Below, one piece after another: positions 8,357-16,592 of a DNA stretch of 64,000 nucleotides. Location of the stretch: assembly GCF_031456495.1 (NCBI RefSeq), contig NZ_JAVDUW010000003.1:310001-374000 (forward strand). Direction: 5' to 3'. This DNA comes from Pedococcus sp031456495 (GTDB lineage Bacteria > Actinomycetota > Actinomycetes > Actinomycetales > Dermatophilaceae). The position numbers and the translations under genes were made by a program. Positions within the stretch are counted from its first letter, which is position 1. The number at the start of each line of letters is the position of its first letter. The notes below the pieces were generated by a model. The model had not been told where the DNA came from and did not search any database. It saw only the letters and a program-made list of their open reading frames with translations.

Positions 8357-9811
8357 TCAGCCGCCCGCTCCGCCGGCTGCCCTCTCGGCCGTGTCGAGGT
8401 GGGCGTCGAGCAGGTCGCTGGAGAGCATGGTCAGCTCCGAACGGGGCAGCGTGCGCAGCACCGTCCAGCACAGGTCCATGGTCGTGTCGAGCGACCGGGG
8501 CTCGCGCCGGCCCTGGTCGACCAGGCGCCGCTCGAAGGCCGCCTCGAGGCGCAGGTAGAGACGGTCGGTCCGGTTGAGCGCGTCGGCGCCCACGATCTCG
8601 GACAGCTCACGCACCTGCCGGGCGCGCGCCAGGGCGGCGATCAGCTGGGCGGCGACCTCGGCGTGGCCCTCGCGGGTACGACCCGGTCCGACGCCGCGCC
8701 GCATCAGGCGGGACAGCGAGGACAGGGGGTCCACGGGCGGGTAGATGCCGCGGGCGTGGGCGTCGTGCGACAGCACCACCTGTCCTTCGGTGATGTAACC
8801 GGTGAGGTCGGGCACCGGGTGCGTGATGTCCCCGGCGGGCATCGTCAGCACCGGCAGCACCGTGACCGACCCCGGCAGCCCCACGACCCGGCCGCACCGC
8901 TCGTAGAGCGAGGCGAGGTCGCTGTAGAGGTAGCCGGGGTACGCCCGCCGGCCCGGCAGCTCGCCACGCGCCGAGGAGACCTCCCGCACCGCCTCGGCGT
9001 AGCTCGTCATGTCGGCGAGCACGACGAGGACGTGCCGGCCGCGGTCGAAGGCGAGGTGCTCGGCCACGGTCAGCGCGATCCGCGGCGTGAGCACGCGTTC
9101 GACGACCGGGTCGTCCGCGGTGTTGAGCAGCAGGACCAGCTCACCGGCGCCGAGCCGCGCCTCCAGGGTGCCGCGAACGGTGTCCGCGTCCGCGTGCGTG
9201 AGGCCGAGTCCGGCGAAGACGACGCTGAACGGCTGGCCGCCCGCACTCGCCTGGGCCGCGACCTGCGCCGCCAGCTCGAGGTGCGGCAGACCGGCGGCGG
9301 AGAACACCGGCAGCTTCTGCCCGCGCACCAGCGTCGTCAGGGCGTCGATCGCCGACACCCCGGTGAGGACGGGCTCGGCCGGGGGCTGCCTGCGGGTGGG
9401 GTTGAGCGGAACGCCCGCCACCGCCCGCGTGGTCGCCGCGGTGACCGGCGGGCCGCCGTCGAGCGGCTCCCCGCGGCCGTTGCAGACCCGGCCGAGCCAG
9501 GACTCGCCCACCGGCACACGGAAGGGGTGGCCGGTGAACCGCACGGAGGTGCTGCCCGGCCGCAGTCCCTCGGTGCCCTCCAGCACCTGCACGACGGCGA
9601 GGTCGCGGCTCACCTCGAGCACCACGCCGTGCCGGTCGGGTTCGGCGCCGGACGCGCCGGACGCGGCGGGTCGTACGACCACGTACTCGTCCCAGCCCAC
9701 CGGGTCCCCGGCCCGGACGACCAGCAGGGGACCGCGCAGGTCGGTGATGTCCCGGTGCAGCACCGGCAGCGAGGTGCCGTTGCCGCCGGTCACGCCGGCC
9801 GGCGTGTTCAT
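8357..9811 (-). CDS. ntpB: V/A-type ATPase subunit B
   Basis: 484 residues; ATG overlaps the subunit A stop (ATGA). It is the non-catalytic nucleotide-binding subunit of the V1/A1 headpiece: the position of the P-loop reads GQKLPVFSAAGLPHLEL rather than GxxGxGKT. Conserved segments VLVVLADMTSYAEAVREVS, GRRAYPGYLYSDLASLYERCGR and LTMPAGDITHPVPDLTGYITEGQ are diagnostic. Positioned A-B-D as in Thermus and Enterococcus operons. Confidence 0.95.
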   Translation of the reverse strand: MNTPAGVTGGNGTSLPVLHRDITDLRGPLLVVRAGDPVGWDEYVVVRPAASGASGAEPDRHGVVLEVSRDLAVVQVLEGTEGLRPGSTSVRFTGHPFRVPVGESWLGRVCNGRGEPLDGGPPVTAATTRAVAGVPLNPTRRQPPAEPVLTGVSAIDALTTLVRGQKLPVFSAAGLPHLELAAQVAAQASAGGQPFSVVFAGLGLTHADADTVRGTLEARLGAGELVLLLNTADDPVVERVLTPRIALTVAEHLAFDRGRHVLVVLADMTSYAEAVREVSSARGELPGRRAYPGYLYSDLASLYERCGRVVGLPGSVTVLPVLTMPAGDITHPVPDLTGYITEGQVVLSHDAHARGIYPPVDPLSSLSRLMRRGVGPGRTREGHAEVAAQLIAALARARQVRELSEIVGADALNRTDRLYLRLEAAFERRLVDQGRREPRSLDTTMDLCWTVLRTLPRSELTMLSSDLLDAHLDTAERAAGGAGG

Positions 9812-11538
9812 CGCAGGGCCGCCAGGGTGGCCAGGACCCGGTCGCGTCGTGCGGCCACCGCCACGGTGTCGTCCGGCCCGGTCTCGGCGGCCGCGCGCAG
9901 CAGCGGCGACAGGTCGGCCTCCTCGACCGCGGCGGGGTCGACGGACTCCTCGTCGACCCGGCGCAAGCAGCCGTCCACGGTGTCGAGCACCGCCTCCACC
10001 AGCGCCGCCGCCTTGGCCGCCGTGCAGTACTCGTCGAGGGGGTTGCCGGCGCTCTGCTGGAGCACGCCCTCGCGCACGAGCCGGCCGGCCAGCAGCGCCA
10101 CCCGGTCGTGCGCGGACAGCGACGTCACCCCGACGAGGGCCGCGAGCTCACCGAGGCGGTCGGCCTCGGCCAGGATGCCCGTCACCCGGGCGCGTCGCCG
10201 GCCCCACCCGGGGTCGCCGTTCCGGGCCCACCACGCGCCGACGAGTTCGGCGTCGCGGGAGAAGGACCCGGCCCACCCCACGGAGGGGTAGTGACGGGCA
10301 TACGCCAGGTCGCGGTCCAGGCTCCACACACCGCGGACGAAGCGCTCGGTGTGGGCGGTGACGGGCTCGGTCGTGTCGCCCCCGGGCGGCGACACGGCGC
10401 CGACGATGGTGACCGAGCCGCTCCCGCCGCCGAGGGTCGTCACGCGCCCGGCGCGCTCGTAGAACGCGGCGAGCGCCGAGGACAGCCCGGCGGGGTACCC
10501 CTCCTCGGCGGGCAGCGCCCCCGAGCGCGACGCGAACTCACGCAGCGCCTCCGCCCACCGCGAGGTCGAGTCGGCGACGACCACGGTGTCGTAGCCCATG
10601 TCGCGGAAGTACTCCGCCACCGTGACGCCGCTGTAGATGCTCGCCTCGCGGGCCATCATCGGCATGTTCGAGGTGTTGGCGAGGATGACCGTGCGCTCGG
10701 CCAGCGGGCGCCCCGTCGCAGGGTCGGTCAGGGCGGAGAGCTCGCCCAGCACGTCCGCCATCTCGTTGCCCCGCTCGCCGCAGCCGACGTAGACGATGAC
10801 CTGGGCGGCGCACCACTTCGCGATCTGCTGCAGCAGGACGGTCTTGCCGGTGCCGAAGCCACCCGGGACCGCCACGGTGCTGCCGCGGACGACGGGGAAG
10901 ACAGCGTCGAGCACCCGCTGCCCGGTGAGCAGTGGCTCGGTCGCGGCGAGGCGCTCGAAGACGGGACGCGGCCGCCGGACCGGCCAGGACGTCGTGACCG
11001 CGACCGGCGTCCCGCCGACCCGCAGGACCGGGTCGTGCCGCCCCACCAGGCCTGCCCGCCGCACGTCGCCGACGACCCCGGAGACGGTCGGCGGCACGAG
11101 GACCCGGTGCTCGAGCAGGCCGCCGTCGTGGACGACGCCGACGCGCGCGCCCGGGCCGACCGTCGCCCCCTCGGCCACCTCCGGCTCCCAGTCGACGGGG
11201 TCGTCCCGCACCTGCGCGGTGGCCCGGGTGCCCAGCCAGGTCGGCGCGTCGTCGAGGGGCCGCAGCAGCCCGTCGAAGACGCCGCCCAGCAGGTGCGGGC
11301 CGAGCGACGCCGACAGCGGCCGCCCCAGCAACGACGCCGGCGCCCCCACCCGCAGCCCACCGGTGTACTCGTACGCCTGCAGCGTCGTCGTGGCGCCGCG
11401 GATCTCCACCACCTCGGCGGGCACGGCGTCCTCGCCCAGCGAGACGAGGTCCGACATGGCGGCGCCGGCCAGCCCCTCCACGACGACGAGGGGACCGCTG
11501 ACCCGCACGACGGCCGCACCCCCGTCCACGGTGGTCAC
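9808..11538 (-). CDS. ntpA: V/A-type ATPase catalytic subunit A
   Basis: 576 residues from a GTG overlapping the subunit E stop (GTGA). Walker A is GGFGTGKTVLLQQ; ADSTSRWAEALRE and EEGYPAGLSSALAAFYERAGR are characteristic, as is the long non-homologous insertion (about residues 110-190) before the P-loop that separates A subunits from F-type beta. It hydrolyses or makes ATP in the A3B3 head. Whether this enzyme pumps H+ or Na+ cannot be told here. Confidence 0.95.
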   Translation of the reverse strand: MTTVDGGAAVVRVSGPLVVVEGLAGAAMSDLVSLGEDAVPAEVVEIRGATTTLQAYEYTGGLRVGAPASLLGRPLSASLGPHLLGGVFDGLLRPLDDAPTWLGTRATAQVRDDPVDWEPEVAEGATVGPGARVGVVHDGGLLEHRVLVPPTVSGVVGDVRRAGLVGRHDPVLRVGGTPVAVTTSWPVRRPRPVFERLAATEPLLTGQRVLDAVFPVVRGSTVAVPGGFGTGKTVLLQQIAKWCAAQVIVYVGCGERGNEMADVLGELSALTDPATGRPLAERTVILANTSNMPMMAREASIYSGVTVAEYFRDMGYDTVVVADSTSRWAEALREFASRSGALPAEEGYPAGLSSALAAFYERAGRVTTLGGGSGSVTIVGAVSPPGGDTTEPVTAHTERFVRGVWSLDRDLAYARHYPSVGWAGSFSRDAELVGAWWARNGDPGWGRRRARVTGILAEADRLGELAALVGVTSLSAHDRVALLAGRLVREGVLQQSAGNPLDEYCTAAKAAALVEAVLDTVDGCLRRVDEESVDPAAVEEADLSPLLRAAAETGPDDTVAVAARRDRVLATLAALR

Positions 11539-12071
11539 GGTGGGGTCCACAGGTCGGTGAGGTCGAGGTCCGCCAGGGCGTCCTCGACGAGGGCGGCGAC
11601 GGAGGCGTCGACGGTCCGGCCCGTCCGGTCCCACCCGACGAGGCCGCCGTCCGCCGTGGTCTCGACCACGGCGCCCGGCCCCAGCTGGGAGCGGAGCCGC
11701 GCCTCGAGACCCCGTCGCCTGGCCGGGTCGTTGAGGAGCCCGGCCACCATGGAGCGCGCGCGTCCGACGAGCTCCTCGTGGACCCGTCCCTGGGCCCGCA
11801 GCAGGCGCTCGCGCGAGGCCCGGCGCTCGGCTGCCGCGGTCGCCTCCAGCCGTTCCGCCGCCTCGGCCCGCCCTCGCGCCCGTGCCTCCTCGAGCCGCGC
11901 GTCCACCTGGGCCCGGGCCTGCGCGAGCGTGGTGGCGGCGTCCGCGTCGGCGTCGGCGACGAGCCGGGCGGACTCCGCCCGGGCCGCCCGCAGCAGCGCC
12001 TCGCGCAGGGGGTCGAGCCCGGGAGGGGCGGCCGGCCCTGCGCGGCTGGTCTGCACCGTCGTGGCGCTCAC
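11535..12071 (-). CDS. ntpE: V/A-type ATPase subunit E (peripheral stalk)
   Basis: 178 residues, GTG overlapping the subunit F stop. The central part is a long Ala/Arg/Glu helix (ARAQVDARLEEARARGRAEAAERLEATAAAERR), the C-terminus a small mixed domain ending DLTDLWTPP. Position between F and A and the helix-plus-globule plan fit subunit E of the stator; sequence identity to family members is low, as is normal for this subunit. Confidence 0.8.
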   Translation of the reverse strand: MSATTVQTSRAGPAAPPGLDPLREALLRAARAESARLVADADADAATTLAQARAQVDARLEEARARGRAEAAERLEATAAAERRASRERLLRAQGRVHEELVGRARSMVAGLLNDPARRRGLEARLRSQLGPGAVVETTADGGLVGWDRTGRTVDASVAALVEDALADLDLTDLWTPP

Positions 12072-12331
12072 GCGGGGACCACCACCGTCAGGGGGAGGCC
12101 GGACGGGGTGGCGCGCGTGCCCAGCCACGCGGCGGCCTGCGCGGTCAGCACCACCAGCACCGCGTCGTCGAGGCCCTCGTCCCACGCGAGCACCGTCTCC
12201 TCGGCGGACCGGGCGGGGAGGAGCGCGGCCCCGGCGAGGGTGAAGCCGGCCAGCTCCTCGGGGGACCCGAGCACGACCACCGTGCCCCGGCCGAGCTGCG
12301 CCCGGCCGCGCGCAGAGCCGGGCGCGCTCAT
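12068..12331 (-). CDS. V/A-type ATPase subunit F
   Basis: 87 residues; ATG overlaps the subunit K stop (ATGA). Small Rossmann-like alpha/beta pattern: VVVLGSPEELAGFTLAGAALLPA, then DAVLVVLTAQAAAWL and LPLTVVVPA, as in the shaft subunit F, which contacts D and the head. Assigned by size, the GSPEELAGFTLAG motif and position. Confidence 0.82.
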   Translation of the reverse strand: MSAPGSARGRAQLGRGTVVVLGSPEELAGFTLAGAALLPARSAEETVLAWDEGLDDAVLVVLTAQAAAWLGTRATPSGLPLTVVVPA

Positions 12332-12789
12332 GCCATCCCCACCAGGATGACCGAGATGATGAGGCCGTAGATCGCGATGCCCTCGGCGAGGCCGACGACG
12401 ACCATTGCCCGCCCGAACAGCTCGGGCCGCTCGCTGATCGCCGCGAGCGCCGCGGACCCGGTGTAGGCGACGGCGATCGCCGCCCCGATCGAGGACCCGG
12501 CGACCGCGATCGCGGCACCGATGAGGGCCGCCCCGTTGGCGCTGCCGGCCGTCGTGGCGGCGACCGCCTGCGACGCTCCCACGAGCGCGGCGTGGGAGGG
12601 AGCGGCGTGGCTGGGGGCGACCCCGACCGCGACGAGGAGCACCGCCGCGGCCGCGAGCACCGCGCCGACGTTGGCGGCCAGCAGCCAGCGCACCCGGCGC
12701 CCGGCGCCGGACCGCGTGGCCCGCACGAGGAGCCACAGTGCGAGCAGCAGCACGGGGGCGAGCAGGGCAGCGAACAGGGGAGCAGGCAT
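12328..12789 (-). CDS. ntpK: V/A-type ATPase proteolipid subunit K (c ring)
   Basis: 153 residues with four hydrophobic segments (about 4-24, 34-57, 88-112, 125-151). The last two form the c-type hairpin: ALIGAAIAVAGSSIGAAIAV and GLAEGIAIYGLIISVILVG, the Glu in GLAEG being the ion carrier. The first pair carries no ion-binding acid, so this is a duplicated or extended proteolipid with one active hairpin. Rotor ring in the membrane. Start overlaps the subunit I stop (TGATG). Confidence 0.88.
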   Translation of the reverse strand: MPAPLFAALLAPVLLLALWLLVRATRSGAGRRVRWLLAANVGAVLAAAAVLLVAVGVAPSHAAPSHAALVGASQAVAATTAGSANGAALIGAAIAVAGSSIGAAIAVAYTGSAALAAISERPELFGRAMVVVGLAEGIAIYGLIISVILVGMA

Positions 12790-14183
12790 CAGGTCTCCTG
12801 GGGTGAGAGGGGGACGTGCCACGGTCGGAACGGCACGCCCTCGGTGTCGAAGACCCGCGAGAACAGCTCGTAGTACTCCAGCCGCAGGGCCTGGATCCCG
12901 GCCACGAGCCCCTCGAGCGCGAACGTCAGGGCGTTGCCGGCGACGAAGACCAGCGCCGCGGCGACCACCGCCACGCCGCCGTCGTGCCACAGGGCCGTGG
13001 TCGCGGACCACACGACCGCGGCGAGCGCGGCGTGCGTCATCCCGAACGCCGCGAGGCGGGCGAAGGACACGAGGTTGGACCCGAGCCGCACGACGAGGTC
13101 GACGAGCTCGACGACCGCCTGCGCGGCGCCGGCGCCACCACCGCCCGCCGCCACGAGGAGCCCTGCGTATGCCGCGACGAGCCCTGCGCCCGCGACCACC
13201 GCGCCGACGACGGCCAGCCACCCGACGTGGCCGTACCAGCCGCCCGCGAGCATCCCGAGGCCGAGGAAGGAGGAGGCGCCGGCGAGCCCGGACGGCGCGT
13301 ACAGGGCTCGCCGCCAGCCGCCCTCGCGGTACCGGTTCACGGTGCCCAGCGCGTACGCGCCGGCGAGCAGCACGGCCCCCGCCGCGACACCGGCGACGAG
13401 CAGCCGTACCGGCTCCTCGAGCGGGCGCAGCCAGAGCGCGGGCAGCAGACCGGTGGGGCCGAACGCCTCGCCGAACGCGACCCCGAAGCCGGTGCTGGCC
13501 ACCCCTGCGCCGAGCAGGAACAACCAGCCCGGGCGCAGCCTCTCGAGCCGGCGCCAGCGGCCCCAGCGGACGGCCGCCGCGGCGAGGACGAGCAGCAGCC
13601 CGTGCCCGGCGTCGGCGAACATCATCCCGAACATCACGACGTACGCCAGGCCGGCCAGCACGGTGGGGTCGACGTCGGCGTACGGCACCGTGGCATACGT
13701 CCGGACGAGGGCCGTGAGGTCGGTGGAGGCGCCGGTCGTGGGCAGCAGGGTCGGCGGCTGCACGCCCGCCGGGCGGGGCAGCGGCACGACCGCGCCCCCG
13801 TGGGGTGCCAGCCGGTCGGCCAGCCCCGGCACGGCAGTCGTGGGCATCCAGCCCGCGAGGGCGGCCACGCGCCCGCGCACCAGCGCGGCGGCCGACCGGG
13901 CCTCGAGCTCGGCCTCACCGGCGATGAGGTCCAGGCGACCGGCCTCCTCGCACGTCGCGAGGTCCGGTGCCTCGGGGGACAGCGCCGGGACGAGACCCGC
14001 CGGACGCCCGAGGCGGAGCAGCCGCTGGGTGGCGGCGCCGTCCGCGTGGTCGTCGGGCGGCGGGTCGAGCTGGACCGTCCCCGCGTCGGCGACGGCAGCC
14101 AGCACGGGGCGCAGGGCGCGACGCGGCCCGAGCAGCGCCACCCGCTGCATCGTCACCGGGTGCAGGACCTCACGCCACCGCAT
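12789..14183 (-). CDS. ntpI: V/A-type ATPase membrane stator subunit I/a
   Basis: 464 residues. Soluble N-terminal part (1-190) followed by about seven membrane spans. The stretch VVMFGMMFADAGHGLLLV and the Arg-bearing VRLGSNLVSFARLAAFGMTHAALAA are the diagnostic ion-channel segments of subunit I. Ends EYYELFSRVFDTEGVPFRPW, also typical. The N-terminal domain is shorter than in Thermus (about 650 residues). Overlaps the subunit C gene by 14 bp. Confidence 0.93.
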   Translation of the reverse strand: MRWREVLHPVTMQRVALLGPRRALRPVLAAVADAGTVQLDPPPDDHADGAATQRLLRLGRPAGLVPALSPEAPDLATCEEAGRLDLIAGEAELEARSAAALVRGRVAALAGWMPTTAVPGLADRLAPHGGAVVPLPRPAGVQPPTLLPTTGASTDLTALVRTYATVPYADVDPTVLAGLAYVVMFGMMFADAGHGLLLVLAAAAVRWGRWRRLERLRPGWLFLLGAGVASTGFGVAFGEAFGPTGLLPALWLRPLEEPVRLLVAGVAAGAVLLAGAYALGTVNRYREGGWRRALYAPSGLAGASSFLGLGMLAGGWYGHVGWLAVVGAVVAGAGLVAAYAGLLVAAGGGGAGAAQAVVELVDLVVRLGSNLVSFARLAAFGMTHAALAAVVWSATTALWHDGGVAVVAAALVFVAGNALTFALEGLVAGIQALRLEYYELFSRVFDTEGVPFRPWHVPLSPQET

Positions 14184-15090
14184 CGAAGCCCTCCACCGGG
14201 CGACCACCCCGTGACGCCAGCTCCAGGCCGGCACGCACCCGCCAGGCGTCGACGGCCAGCAGCGCCACCGTGCCCAGCACGGGCTCACCTCCAGGGGTGG
14301 GCCGGGCGACCAGCGAGCTCGCGTCCCGCTCCACGCGCCGCCACCAGGCGGCCTCGGCCCGCCACAGCTCGGCGGGGCCGTCGACCCCGGCGAGCGCCCA
14401 GGCAGCCGAGCGCGGCAGCGACCGTCGCAGCGACGGCAGGTCGGTCGCCGCGGTCGCCGCCCGGCCGAGCACCCGCTGGGCCGAGGTCCGGTACCCCGCC
14501 GGCGGGTCGACCTCCGCGGCCAGCACGCCTGCGGCGACGAGGGCGAGGGCACCCGCGGCCCACGCTGCGGCCACCGGGACGCGCGCCATCACCCGGTCCG
14601 CGAGCGCAGCCTGCATGGCGAGCCCCACCCCGCGCGGCCCCACGTCGCCGGGGTCGCCCCACGGTGACGCGGCGAGCACCGCCCGCACCTCGGCGGCGCT
14701 GGTGGTCGTGGACAACCGGGGCCACGCCGTGGCGAGCCCCCCGAGCCGGTGCGGCGGGGGACCGGGCAGCCCCGACAGGGCGCGCAGGTGGTCGAGCGTG
14801 TTGGCGACCTCCAGGGGCGCCACCAGGGGGCGCAGCAGCGCCACGCCGGACCGCGGCGCCCACCCCGCGAGGACCCGCACGTTCCACAGCCAGGTGTCGG
14901 TCACCGCCCGCTGCGCCTGCGCGAGCTCCTGCCCGGGCCGCACCTCGCGCCCGTATGCCGTGCCGGCGAGCGATGCGAGCGCTGCCTCCAGGGACGGGCT
15001 GGTCGCGAGCGCACCGGTGCCGCGCCGCCCCAGGCGGCGCCGGCTCATGGCCCGGGCGCGGACGCCTGCGGCCACCCACCCCGCGCTCAC
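14170..15090 (-). CDS. ntpC: V/A-type ATPase subunit C-like (AC39 type)
   Basis: 306 residues from a GTG overlapping the upstream stop (GTGA). The start GWVAAGVRARAMSRRRLGRRG resembles the ARVRAM/LL motif opening AC39-type subunits, which cap the c ring and bind the shaft. The remainder is Ala/Leu-rich helical sequence with little obvious conservation. The call rests mostly on length, helical nature and position between the H-like gene and subunit I. Confidence 0.65.
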   Translation of the reverse strand: MSAGWVAAGVRARAMSRRRLGRRGTGALATSPSLEAALASLAGTAYGREVRPGQELAQAQRAVTDTWLWNVRVLAGWAPRSGVALLRPLVAPLEVANTLDHLRALSGLPGPPPHRLGGLATAWPRLSTTTSAAEVRAVLAASPWGDPGDVGPRGVGLAMQAALADRVMARVPVAAAWAAGALALVAAGVLAAEVDPPAGYRTSAQRVLGRAATAATDLPSLRRSLPRSAAWALAGVDGPAELWRAEAAWWRRVERDASSLVARPTPGGEPVLGTVALLAVDAWRVRAGLELASRGGRPVEGFDAVA

Positions 15091-15539
15091 GACGGCGCCT
15101 GCCCCGGCGAGCCGACACCTGAGGGCTCGCACAGCGCCGAGACGACCGCGGAGACGTGGTCGAGGTACCGCGGTGCCACGGCTCGCGCGTGCTCGTCGAG
15201 GGCGGCGAGGCGGGCGTCGGTCCCGTTCGCCGGGCCCGGCGGCGCTGCGCCCAGGACGGCGGCTGACGCCGCCGAGCGCTCTGCCTCGGCGAGTGACGGG
15301 GCGCCGAGGCGCATCGCGTCGGCCCGGGCGGCCGCGTGGGCCCGTCGGGCCCCCGCCTCCCGCCGTCCCTCCTCGACGAGGGCGGTGCACTCCTCCTCCG
15401 TGGCGGCCAACGCGGCCAGGACGGTCGCGAGCTCCGCCGCCAGCTCCCCGGTGCGGTCGACGGGCACGCCGGAGGGCCCCGCCGGTCCCGGTGCCCCGGT
15501 GGGGCGGAACCGCAGGAGCAGGTCCCGGACGCGTGGCAC
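15087..15539 (-). CDS. V/A-type ATPase H/G-like coiled-coil stator protein
   Basis: 150 residues from a GTG. After a short basic start (MPRVRDLLLRFRPTG) the protein is one long Ala/Glu/Arg helix (LATVLAALAATEEECTALVEEGRREAGARRAHAAARADAMR). Such a helix at the head of a V/A-ATPase operon is the usual place and form of subunit H (NtpF), partner of E in the peripheral stalk. Sequence alone would not prove it. Confidence 0.6.
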   Translation of the reverse strand: MPRVRDLLLRFRPTGAPGPAGPSGVPVDRTGELAAELATVLAALAATEEECTALVEEGRREAGARRAHAAARADAMRLGAPSLAEAERSAASAAVLGAAPPGPANGTDARLAALDEHARAVAPRYLDHVSAVVSALCEPSGVGSPGQAPS

Positions 15540-15557
15540 GCCGACGGCCTGTCGGGG

Positions 15558-15731
15558 TCAGCGCTTGTCGTCGGGGGTGCCGCGGTCGCGGGACCGCAGC
15601 GCCGAGGACAGCGACGTCCCCAGGTAGCGGCGCAGGGCCGCCTGGAGCCGGGACTCGCCCTCGGTGGGCGGCCGGGACGTCACGGCGTCCGCAGCCTCCT
15701 TGCGTGCGCGGTCCCTCTCGATGTCGGACAT
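15558..15731 (-). CDS. Small basic/acidic protein, 57 aa, first gene of the ATPase operon
   Basis: Starts MSDIERDRARKEAADAVTSR with a strong ribosome site (GGAGGACC, about 5 bases before ATG 15731) and ends 18 bp before the H-like gene. Charged, soluble, probably helical; no family recognised. The position right behind two DosR-like boxes (15816, 15861) and the good ribosome site argue that it is a real gene. Confidence 0.6.
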   Translation of the reverse strand: MSDIERDRARKEAADAVTSRPPTEGESRLQAALRRYLGTSLSSALRSRDRGTPDDKR

Positions 15732-15815
15732 GGCAGGTCCTCCGGTCCTCGAGGCGTGGAGGGATCTTCCGATCCCGGACGCCCCGAGCCTCGTCCGCCC
15801 CGCCGTCCCCCCACA

Positions 15816-15829
15816 GGGGCCAAGGTCCC
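15816..15829. promoter_or_regulatory. DosR-like box 3
   Basis: GGGGCCAAGGTCCC (reverse GGGACCTTGGCCCC), 85 bp upstream of the ATPase operon start at 15731, in a divergent promoter region. Confidence 0.7.
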
Positions 15830-15860
15830 CCGCGGCGCGAGCCGGCGCGGGCACCAGATG

Positions 15861-15874
15861 GGGACCAACGGCCC
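15861..15874. promoter_or_regulatory. DosR-like box 4
   Basis: GGGACCAACGGCCC, 57 bp upstream of the lipoprotein gene at 15931 and 45 bp from box 3; the pair serves divergent transcription units. Confidence 0.7.
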
Positions 15875-15930
15875 TGCCCGGGCGGGTGCCACCGGACGCA
15901 TGCTCACAGGCAGGCAGGAGGGAGCGGGCC

Positions 15931-16575
15931 ATGACCAGGAGACGGGGACGGTGCGTCGTGGCTTCGGTCGTGCTGGCCGCCGGGGCGCTTACGGGGTGCA
16001 GCGGTTCCACGGGCGGTGGGGGGACCAGCACGACCTCTCCTGCCTCCACCTCGACCTCGACGTCGTCGAGCAGCTCCTCGAGCAGCACGTCGTCCTCGTC
16101 GTCCAGCTCCTCGAGCACCTCGGCGCGCCCGACGTCCCCGGGCACGGGCTGGACGTCCGGCCCGACCGTCGTCACCCGGAACCTGGCGGTGCCACCCGTG
16201 CCGCGCGTCGTGCGGATCCGCGCGGCGGCGCACAGCTCCGAGGGCTTCGACCGGATCGTGTTCGACATCCAGGGGCGGCTGCCGGGCTACGAGGTCCGGT
16301 ACGTCCCGGTGGTCGTGGCGGACGGGTCCGGCAAGCGCCTGGCCATGCCGGGACGCCGCTACCTGCAGATCGTCCTGCGGCCGGCCCAAGGCCACGACGA
16401 CCAGGGGGAGCACGCCGTGAGCGGCCGGCACGACCTGGACTTCCCGATGCTCAAGGGGTACGTCGTGGCCGGTGACTTCGAGGGCGTGCTGACGATCGCG
16501 CTGGGGCTCGACGACGTCGTGGGCTACCGCGTGGGCGAGCTGCCGGGCCACATCTACATCGACGTCGCCGCCTGA
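15931..16575 (+). CDS. Secreted lipoprotein with AMIN-like domain
   Basis: 214 residues. Lipoprotein signal peptide: MTRRRGRCVVASVVLAAGALTGC, lipobox LTGC, so it should be anchored outside the cytoplasmic membrane. Then a 40-residue Ser/Thr linker made largely of poly-Ser (encoded by TCG/AGC runs). The C-terminal 150 residues (HSSEGFDRIVFDIQG...YVPVVVADGSGKRLAMPGRRYLQI...LPGHIYIDVAA) match the AMIN-like fold of actinobacterial envelope proteins. Followed after 17 bp by the aldolase gene, apparently co-transcribed from box 4. Confidence 0.8.
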   Translation: MTRRRGRCVVASVVLAAGALTGCSGSTGGGGTSTTSPASTSTSTSSSSSSSSTSSSSSSSSSTSARPTSPGTGWTSGPTVVTRNLAVPPVPRVVRIRAAAHSSEGFDRIVFDIQGRLPGYEVRYVPVVVADGSGKRLAMPGRRYLQIVLRPAQGHDDQGEHAVSGRHDLDFPMLKGYVVAGDFEGVLTIALGLDDVVGYRVGELPGHIYIDVAA

Positions 16576-16592
16576 CCAGAGGAGTTCCAGCC

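Noticed and set aside
15087..15539. H-like ATPase subunit as an F-type b subunit
   Set aside because: No membrane anchor at the N-terminus and the operon is of V/A type throughout.
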